From positions 1,798,001 through 1,862,000 of the forward strand of contig CM066290.1 in assembly GCA_033816765.1 (NCBI GenBank): 64,000 nt of DNA. The letters are read 5' to 3'. Each line of letters opens with the position of its first letter. Positions within the stretch are counted from its first letter, which is position 1. Shown piece by piece: positions 56,451 to 64,000 of this stretch. Source of the stretch: Nothopassalora personata. Its lineage: Eukaryota > Ascomycota > Dothideomycetes > Mycosphaerellales > Mycosphaerellaceae. The notes beneath the pieces were generated by a model. It searched no databases. It was not told the origin of the DNA and worked only from the letters and a program-made list of their open reading frames with translations. The position numbers and the translations under genes were made by a program.

Positions 56451-57786
56451 TCAATGTAGCGATCCTTGGACATCAACCAGAATCTTAACGTGTTTGTCCT
56501 TCTCGTTGATCAGGGCGAGATACCCATCATCCACCAATTTGTCCATCTTGATCTTACTGGTAATCATACCGTGAGGCTTGAGCTTTCCGGCACCAAGCGC
56601 ATCGACTACGCCCTGGAAGTCTTTCTTCTGATACCCAAGGACGGCCTTGTACGACGCTTCGCGGAATACGAGCCAGTTCGGGTTAAAGGGAACCTGGAAG
56701 GAAGGCATGTTAGCTGAGCGTTCGACCATAAAGGATTTTGTGCCATGCTTATCTTTACCTCCTTCTCCCAGATGGCAACGTTGATTACGGTGCCCCTCGA
56801 TCTAACACTCTCGCACGCCGTCTGCAAGCTCTTGGGAACTCCTGCACAGTCGAACACGATGTCCGGACCATTCAGGCCTCCGCACAGTTCAAGGGACGTA
56901 CTCTGCACATCCTGCTTCGACGGGTCCAGAACATGGTGCGCCCCAAACGTCTTAGCGAAGTCCTGCCTCTTCTTTGCAACCTCGGCGCAGATAACGGTAT
57001 GCGCTCCTCTTCCGCGCAGGACCTGCACAACCGCCAATCCAATCGGTCCTCCTCCTAACACCAGACACTTCGCATCTTTCAGCTCTGCGATGGGGGAGGC
57101 GTCGACGGCATGCCACGCTACCGCCAAAGGCTCAACGAGCGCGCCGATATCGAGATCGACGTTCGACGGGAGGGGAAAGATGGCTTCGCTGGGGACGACG
57201 ACTGCTTCGGACATTCCTCCGCCACCACCCGAGAGACCTACGAACCCGCCATTGGGACAGGCGTTCTCAGCGTTCACTTTACAGGCTCCGCATGCGCCGC
57301 AGTAGATTGTGGGTTGGACCGCGACTTTCTGGCCTTCTTGGAGACCTGATACGCCCTTGCCGAGCTTCTTGATCGTGCCGGAAAACTCGTGGCCGATTGT
57401 TATGGGGATTTGCTCTTTCGTTACCGGATGGGGCGATTTCGGGGAGAAGCTATGGGGAGTGGTCAGTGAGGTCAGTAGGGTTGAAGATAGGGTAGGCGTA
57501 CTTGGGTCCGCTGAGATATTCGTGGAGGTCGGTTCCTGCACTTTGTTAGCATATAATACCTACGAAAGTCATTGGGGGGAGTGTTCATCCACAGCGTCAT
57601 CGCGAGACATGCATTTGCTTGTGTCTCACGAGGCGATGAGGATACCCTCGATCGCGTACCGCAGATTCCAACGAAAGCTGGCTCGATCATGACTTGGCCT
57701 TCGCCACATTCTGGGACGGGGATATCATCTTTGATCTGAATGTCTTCTTTGCCGTAGTAGCGGGCTGCTCTCATTGTGGATGCCAT
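56451..57786 (-). CDS. Zinc MDR dehydrogenase, (R,R)-butanediol/xylitol type
   Basis: Four exons on the minus strand, 57786-57660, 57535-57502 (34 bases), 57449-56759 and 56693-56451, give 364 residues. The joined protein reads VGICG|TDLHEYLSGP|NFSPKSPHPVT across the small exon. Zinc alcohol dehydrogenase marks: the Cys of GICGTDLHE, ITIGHEFSGTIKKLGKGVSG with the His-Glu pair, the structural four-Cys lobe CGACGACKVNAENAC, and the cofactor fold CLVLGGGPIGLAVVQVLRG. The end is LINEKDKHVKILVDVQ. This is the butanediol dehydrogenase branch (yeast BDH1/2), which oxidises (R,R)-2,3-butanediol or related diols with NAD; xylitol or sorbitol are alternatives. The start could instead be the next Met, four codons in. 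Confidence 0.9.
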
Positions 57787-58776
57787 TGTGGTTGTGGAGA
57801 TGTCGATTTTGCCACGAGGATTGAGGTGGATACTGTGGGTCTGAAATCTACTGGAGTATATATACAATGTAGACGCTGCTTCTGCCTGCGAGAGATCTCA
57901 CGAGACCCATCTCCTTCATCGTCACGTTCCTTCCTACCTTTGGCCCGAGATCGAGCTCGAGACGTCAGGTGGGGCATGAGGGGCTTCTTTCTACCGAGGG
58001 CACCGGTTTTCCATGCGATTGTGTGCCTGATGTGTGCTGTGCTTTTGCGACTGCTGCTGTATCGACTGCAGGCTGTGTTGTTTGCAGTCGTCGAGCTAAT
58101 GCAAGACTATCGGAGGTCCCAAGAATATGGGAAGGAGGCCCGTGCTGTGTCGCGAACACGACGCGTCGTCTCTATATCGTTCGTGGCGGCGCCGACATGT
58201 TCCGAAGCATGCAGTATTTCTCACGCCACGTCCAGTTCCAGCGACATCTGCGACACATGCACAACGAGCAGGTACTGGACCACCACTTCCAGACAAGCCC
58301 ATAGCCAGGCCGTGCCGGTATATATACGGAGTTTTCCGCTTTGAGCCTGAGGAATGCAGCCCACGCGAACAACCCGCAAGCAGGCACACTCAAAATCAGG
58401 ACGCTTTCGGTCGTTAGTCCACAAGAACCGACCCGTGCAGTCAAGTCTGCACATCGGCACTGCGGACGATGCGACTACTGTGCAACTCCCAAGGCGCGAC
58501 GATGCTACGAGCATCGAAACAACATCTTGTCCCAATCTCAAAGCATTACTGTCACAGTACTGGACAGAGGAAGTCGACCCTTGAGAATCACCAAAAAAGC
58601 AAGCTCGTGCCGGTGTTGCAGAGCATCACAGCAGAAGTCCGTTCCCGCTATCAGAAGACCACAGAACGCGACGACAAGTCGCAGCAGAAGCTTGTGCCAG
58701 TGATTGCAAGAGTGAGTCCGGGACCCTCTCTTAGTATCCAAAGTTACCGGAAAGTCCGCAGATTGAATAGACTTCG
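57787..58776. other. Intergenic, divergent region
   Basis: About 990 bases between the dehydrogenase (minus) and the DOT1-like gene (plus). Plus frames from 58341 to 58780 could be upstream exons of the DOT1-like gene (for example a Lys/Gln-rich frame near 58590-58770), but they carry no motif and an in-frame stop lies just before the ATG at 58777. Confidence 0.45.
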
Positions 58777-59898
58777 ATGACAGCCGCTGAGCTGTTAGCC
58801 TCGCAGCCGGGGCTGCTCAACGACCCTGTTACAGATGAGAATCTGCCACTACGAGTACTACTTCACGAGGTGCCGATATCATGGATCAATATGCTGCATC
58901 ATTCAGCAAGCAACACAAGTACGCTTATGCCTGGAAAGCGCGCAGGATCGCCGTGGGCGGGCGAGCTCAGATACCCATCAGGCTTCTCAGAACGCTTCGT
59001 GCTCTCAAGGAATAAAGGCAGGCCCGGTCGCAGTCAGAAACATGGCTTGCAGCCTATCGACGACCTGCTACACACGGTTGAAGTCATACTACGACAGACA
59101 ACCGGTAAAACTGACGCCCCAATCCCTATCTGTACCGAGCTTGAGAACGCTTGGAAGCAAGGCAAACGAAGCCTGTTCGAAGAGAAGCTAAAAGTTGCAA
59201 ACGGTCTTATTGCCAGTCCACTGCGAATCACACGACCGTCGAGCGCAATGATACACCATTTTCTCGAACAGCTCTACGACCGTGCGGTGTCGCCTTATGC
59301 AAACGAGCTCAACAAGAACAAAAAGCATTCGGAAGGAACCTACGGAGAGCTCCAGCCTGCCTTCGTGTCTAAGGTCTTCAGGCAGCTCGATCTAAACAAG
59401 AACTCCGTCTATCTCGATCTGGGCTGTGGTATTGGCAACACTGTCACGCAAGCAGCACTCGAGACTGGTTGCGAAGCACACGGCATTGAACGAGAAGCAT
59501 ACCCACACTTGGTCGGATCTTATCACCTACAACAATTTCACGTTCGATCGATGCTCTGGGGTATGCGACCAGGGAAAGTTCAGCTCTACAACGGAGACTT
59601 TCTGCAATCGCCGACAATCGACGCGCTACTTCCGGACGTGAATGTAGTCTTGGCCAACAACGTGAAGTTTGGACCTGCGACAAAGGAGGGCATCGCGCTG
59701 TACGCGATGTTGGTACGGTCGCTGAAGAAGGGAACTAGAGTTGTGAGCTTGCTCCCGCTTGCCATAGATAAGCTTAGGAAGGCGAGCGGCAGTAGGAGTC
59801 ATTGTCTGGCTTTCGAGACTCAGGAGCTCAGCTATGAAGAAGGATCCATGAGCTGGACAGGAACGTCGGGAACATACTACATATCCACGAAACACTAG
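58777..59898 (+). CDS. DOT1-like: Divergent DOT1-like SAM methyltransferase
   Basis: A single-exon 373-residue protein. The C-terminal ~200 residues follow the DOT1 histone H3-K79 methyltransferase pattern: TYGELQPAFVSKVFRQLDL, the SAM loop VYLDLGCGIGNTVTQAAL, CEAHGIEREAYPHLVG, then VVLANNVKFGPATKEGI and WTGTSGTYYISTKH. The shared points are the YGE tract, the DLGxG loop, Glu after it, NNxxF and the last Trp/Tyr region. Differences: Cys replaces Ser in DLGSG, the post-NN segment is unlike the canonical one, and the KSF-type stretch is SLLPL. The N-terminal ~170 residues match the DOT1 pre-domain only loosely (IDDLLHTVEVILRQTTGK). Probably a paralogue of the real DOT1, with substrate uncertain. 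Confidence 0.75.
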   Translation: MTAAELLASQPGLLNDPVTDENLPLRVLLHEVPISWINMLHHSASNTSTLMPGKRAGSPWAGELRYPSGFSERFVLSRNKGRPGRSQKHGLQPIDDLLHTVEVILRQTTGKTDAPIPICTELENAWKQGKRSLFEEKLKVANGLIASPLRITRPSSAMIHHFLEQLYDRAVSPYANELNKNKKHSEGTYGELQPAFVSKVFRQLDLNKNSVYLDLGCGIGNTVTQAALETGCEAHGIEREAYPHLVGSYHLQQFHVRSMLWGMRPGKVQLYNGDFLQSPTIDALLPDVNVVLANNVKFGPATKEGIALYAMLVRSLKKGTRVVSLLPLAIDKLRKASGSRSHCLAFETQELSYEEGSMSWTGTSGTYYISTKH

Positions 59899-59974
59899 AT
59901 ATCATACATAGGCCGCATCGACCGTTACAACTGCATAGACCAGTCTCTCTCCCAACCTGCGACCATATTTGGCC

Positions 59975-60226
59975 TCACTCAACACTACTCCTCCTTCTGT
60001 TGGCACCACCGGAGACTGCTATACCAGCCACTGCTGCTGCTAACGTCGTTCCCTTGAAGACAGTCTCGTACTGCTCCCATTTCATGTTCCGACTATATGG
60101 CTGCCTTGCTATGCGCCAAAAGAAACCCCCTGTCGCTAGGACATACAGCACACCCAAGAGTTGTAGCTTGTGCCTTTGCACGAAGCCGAGCGTGGAGTCT
60201 TTCGTGCTGGTGTGTGGGGCTTCCAT
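59975..60226 (-). CDS. Small HIG1-like membrane protein
   Basis: An 83-residue protein with two hydrophobic helices, QLLGVLYVLATGGFFWRIAR and TTLAAAVAGIAVSGGA, joined by a short polar loop (QPYSRNMKWEQYETVFKG). The HKLQLLGV-Y start and the R-P-Y loop resemble the HIG1/Rcf domain of mitochondrial inner-membrane proteins that help assemble respiratory supercomplexes. The match is to the pattern, not to a firm motif. It starts at the ATG at 60226 and is convergent with the DOT1-like gene, with 76 bases between the stops. It may be longer if an upstream exon exists. It could also be an unrelated small membrane protein. Confidence 0.5.
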   Translation of the reverse strand: MEAPHTSTKDSTLGFVQRHKLQLLGVLYVLATGGFFWRIARQPYSRNMKWEQYETVFKGTTLAAAVAGIAVSGGANRRRSSVE

Positions 60227-61732
60227 GTCGTCGCAGCCGTTGCACTGCGCTCGAACTGAGGTAAGTCGATAGAGTTCTGACGTGAAATGTCTTGGCTTGG
60301 ACTTGGAGACGTGCAGGAAGAGATCTCATTTCACGTTGTGTACGCATGGGTGATCGCTGAATGGTCCGCGTGTCATTGTATGTACACAACAACGAGCATG
60401 CTGGCCGCCGCATTATAAGCATGCACGGGGTGCCAGGTGGCTAGATTAGCGCGTACACTGTAACAGCACCTCCCCAGATATCCTTATGCCCAGGCCAACC
60501 TACAACCTCAAAATAAATGGCTGCACAATAGAGCGGAGGCTTGCGATCATTACGATGGTGCTTTTCAGTTGGACATGCGGCGTCGCGTTGTGGTGAAATG
60601 GCGCATCGCATTTTGTAGGTTCTAGTGAAAATTCGCTACACCACCGCGTGGCGTGTCGGCTTCACAATCCTTCGCAACTAAGACGCCCACGGGGTTTGGC
60701 TCTTCGCACTTAGCGCACGCAAGCATTTCCGATGACCCACTGGGCAGCGTAATAAGTCGTGATGCCTGGGATTGAAGAAGTGACATATTGGCCAAGCAGA
60801 CAGCCATTTGTGGCCAACCCGGGTGGCAGTTCCGTAACTCATCGGTGGCTACACTGCGATGAGACGAATTCACAAGTGGCCGGACACCCCCACTTGGGAG
60901 AGGGAGAGAGACGGCGCCACGACTTTCTGCCGGCTGGGCAGCGGCGAACGATCTGCAAGGTTTCACAACGTCAGAACTCCGCAAGCCCGTCGATCAAGCG
61001 AATCCGGCGGAACTGACGACGGCGAAAGTTATAGTACTTCAAGTATCCGAGCTCCGCTATTTGCGGCGACCGGGGTGAGCCGCCATGCCGGCAGCCCAAC
61101 ACTCACAAGCAAAAGCAGTAATTGACACGATGACTGTTGCTCAGCTAAGGAGAACTTTCCATGCCTTTCTCCAACCGTTGCTTTGGTTGGACTCTTCGCG
61201 GCCCGGCGTCGCCCTTAAGGTTGCGTGTTGCAAGGACATCGGAGAGCTTATATTCTTCCCCGGACGGAGGTCCATATGCAGAAGTCCGCAGAGTCTGCGG
61301 TTTTTTGGTACATCCTTCTTTGGTAAGGTTAGACTTGTAGACAGGCCTCGAATGGGAAGTTAGCACTATAATCGTGCAGTCTTTTCTACGGGGGTACCTG
61401 TACTATCCCTCTTACGGCATGCTGTCCGAAAAGTCTATCGGCAGCTCACGATTTCGTCTACGGATAGCTCATATTCTGACTGATTGGTTAAATTCTGATG
61501 AATCGCGAATACCTACCCCCTCTAGCCCTCTCTTCAGGCCGCCCCCCGACGGTAGGCACCCAGTAAGTTTGCTTTAGCTATAGGAAATATAGATGCTATT
61601 AGCCCTCGCCGGACAGGCAAGCGCATTTTGATGTGCCAGAGGCCTAATCAAACTTTGAACAATAACTAAGAATTAGAGCTGCTGAAACGGAGGTTTCGAG
61701 GACCAAAGCCTACCGCTGCTACTAGCCAGTGA
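60227..61732. other. Intergenic, no supported gene
   Basis: About 1.5 kb. A perfect 6-bp hairpin followed by six T lies at 61286-61306. The stretch around 61500-61680 is richer in TA steps and could be an old repeat fragment. Frames are short and motif-free. Confidence 0.45.
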
Positions 61733-64000
61733 TCCCAGGCGTCGCTGTCTTCTCGGGACTTCTCACCTCGAAATGACTTTCTTCGCTGGAGCCTCGACAA
61801 GTGCTTCTCTTCTTCGGGGCCTTTCGCAGAACTCTTGCTGGAACCGAGTAGCACGCGGAGTCGACTTCACACGCCTGATGAAACCGGCACCCTCGAGAAA
61901 CGCGAGGGAATCCAAGGCCAGGAGCCGGTCAACCTAGCCCAGGCACGTCGCATGACGAGAGCTAATGTAGTCCTGCGAAACGGACCGGTCAAGATGCCGA
62001 TCAAGGCGAAGAGGTTCTTGGTCAGTACCAGACAAGAAGAGCTCCATCAATCAGTGCAATCCACTTTTGATGAAGACAAAGCTATCGAGGCTTTCTCGCG
62101 CATGCAAGAGGAACTTTCTCGCACTACGTCAACTGGAAGCGACGGCAGCTTCATGCCATGGTCTCCCGACTCGTATGGGCTGCCTAGTCAGCATATCCCA
62201 GTCAACGCGGGTAGAAACCCCCGGGGTTCGCTTGACCATGCTGACCATATAAACCCTCCGCCTGCCTACACAAAGCAAATGAATAGCCAACAGCCCGCCG
62301 AATCAGATGTTCGCGACATGGCTCTGTATAGGGGAGGCCCAACCGTATTCGATTCATTGCGCGAAGCCCCACCACATGGGCATTCATCTCTGGCAATGAA
62401 GCAGCACCAAGTGTCCAAGCGCAGCAGCAAAACGACGGGACATTCATCATCCAGGCCAAAGAAGCTCGATCTGGTACAGCTGTTTCCACTGCCCAGGCCT
62501 GCGACCGGCAGGCTATTGAGTCCGGCGAGACTACAGCACTCCCCAACAGGACTGAGTGACCGCGCGGACTCGCCACTCGCGTCACTGCCGGGTGCAGGGA
62601 GAAGATCTGAGATGCGCAATACGGGTGACACTCACGCGTCGGCGTCGTCCCTCAGACCATCGACAAGCGCTTCCGGGGCAGCCGGCCGAGCCAGCAGGAG
62701 CAAAGTCTTCGACGAGGACATTTTCGATCAGCACAAGACTCATGTGCGCAGGCCTCCAAAGGGTATTCAGAATTGGTTCGATGCATTCCTGGATACGGAT
62801 GAAGACGTAGAAGGAGATGTGTCGGAAGAGGAATCCGAGGAGAAGGAGTCAGCACCCGAGCCACAAGAACTTCCTGCCGGAGACGTCTTACCTCCAGCCT
62901 TCGTTCCGCCACCCAGACACGATACGAGAACGACTTACGACAATGACCAGCAGCCAATACGTTCACTCGACCACCCCCACGATGTGCGATTCCACAACGA
63001 GCCTCTGCAAGATCACGGTCAAATATATCGAAGCGAAACCATGTCTCGCTCTTGGGACAGCATACAGTCCTCACATATCGAGCTCACGCGGCCGTCCGTC
63101 AACGAAAGCAGACGACACTCACGTGCCGCGACAGATCGAAGCGTACCGTCAGTCTCGGAGTCAGAGTACACTGATGAGGACGAAGCTGAGAAGAGTGATG
63201 AGCGGGTGGACAGTGTTCAGCCTTCGTTACCACCTATCAGAGACAGCATCTACGACGACCGGAACATCGTGATTGGATCTGCATCTGCTCTTGGTGTTCG
63301 AAGGCTTCCGCGACCACAGGCGATCCAGGCCTGGGCAGGTCCCGTGCGAGGACCACTTCGACAAGCTCAAAGCTTCCCGCCTGACCATGCACATCAAGAA
63401 GAGCGCGATGAAGCCTCCCACACATCAAATAAGACTCCGATTGCCGCCCACCCTGCCAAATCCCACCCTGCCACGTCTCTGGAAAGCCGACAGCCGACAG
63501 CTGAGGAGGTCGCATTGCGCAAACTCCAAGGTCTCAGCGTTTCCACACAGACTACTGACAGCAGTATTACAGCAAATCAAGAGCAACAAGGCTCACGAGA
63601 CAGCGGTAGTAGCAGCGTCCCTTCGGATGCTGCACACATGATGGCAGTGACAGAAGAGGAGATGATGCTTCTCGATCTGTTGCGTCGGAAAAGAACGATG
63701 ATGCAGCAAATGTCCTTCACGGAGGGCTATCGGCTGGCGATGAAGACCGAGCAAGAACGACTGGCCAAACGCACCGAACCTGCCGAACTCAGTGCTCTCA
63801 AAGCTCTGCACCAACGAGAGGACGAGCGGCGTGACAGTTCTATGTCAGCGGCGGGCTCGCCGACGTTCTCGCAAAATGCATCTGACATGCGCAGGCAGTT
63901 GAGTAAGATTCGCAAGGAGCAAGTCGATGAGGCATTTCACATCGAGCGCTTTTTGAGTATGTCACAGCCGCAGCCACTTGCATCTCACCCGCTGGAGGAA
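61733..64000 (+). CDS. Large disordered protein, 3' end beyond window
   Basis: One plus-strand frame is open from just after a TGA at 61730-61732 to the last base of the window, at least 755 codons. The first Met in frame is at 61952 (MTRANVVLRNGPVKMPIKAK), but the text before it also looks coding (SRDFSPRNDFLRWSLDKC), so an upstream exon joined at a CAG near 61738 is possible. A conserved-looking block reads KVFDEDIFDQHKTHVRRPPK followed by GIQNWFDAFLD. The rest is Ser/Arg/Glu-rich with a coiled, Arg-rich end (LLDLLRRKRTMMQQMSFTEG). I do not recognise the family; it resembles long ascomycete proteins without a known domain. The stop codon lies outside the window. Confidence 0.7.

Overview
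This is fungal nuclear DNA, most likely from a filamentous ascomycete (Pezizomycotina), and the gene content leans towards Dothideomycetes. Genes carry short introns (about 45-90 bases, GT..AG, with CTAAC-like branch sites). CFEM-type receptors, Zn2Cys6 regulators, fungal Ku70 and small LPxELRNEIY proteins are present. The first ~0.9 kb is T/A-biased and depleted in CpA/TpG, the mark of repeat-induced point mutation (RIP). The order assignment is inference; there is no ribosomal marker here.

Layout. 1-5.6 kb is a decayed edge: a RIP-like block, a truncated Ser-rich minus-strand gene with an in-frame stop, a DUR3-type urea transporter broken by three frameshifts and a stop codon, and a tRNA-like element. 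5.9-9.7 kb holds the divergent pair KU70 (DNA end joining) and HEM15 (ferrochelatase). 9.8-12.4 kb is an accessory patch: an LPAELRNEIY protein and three tandem minus-strand copies of a small four-helix membrane protein family, one with a premature stop. 12.7-16.8 kb holds a head-to-head pair of N-glycan genes: a GH47 alpha-mannosidase and ALG8.

17.8-33.3 kb is mostly housekeeping: an ITC1/ACF1-type ISWI subunit, a four-RRM NRD1-like RNA-binding protein with a long complex leader, a t6A dehydratase (TCD), an L-type lectin cargo receptor, an MGST3-like MAPEG protein, and a disordered protein with a Cys-rich tail. 33.4-45.1 kb holds an ornithine-cyclodeaminase-like protein, a P450-reductase-like protein with no FMN domain, a coiled-coil protein, the exosome subunit RRP45 and a CFEM/seven-helix receptor. 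45-53.4 kb holds unassigned small reading frames, a conserved-looking protein with a poly-Asn tract, GPI18 and an arrestin-like protein. 53.6-60.2 kb holds a Zn2Cys6 regulator pseudogene, an intact butanediol-dehydrogenase-type enzyme, a divergent DOT1-like methyltransferase and a small HIG1-like protein. A long disordered gene runs off the right end.

Together: the cores (repair, haem, N-glycans/GPI, chromatin, RNA decay, tRNA modification) are intact, while the pieces between them hold decayed or lineage-restricted genes. Secretory-pathway genes are unusually frequent (GH47, ALG8, GPI18, L-type lectin). Exon boundaries were worked out by eye from reading-frame continuity and splice signals, and need transcript support. 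I found no CRISPR array, intact transposon, rRNA or prokaryotic-type system.
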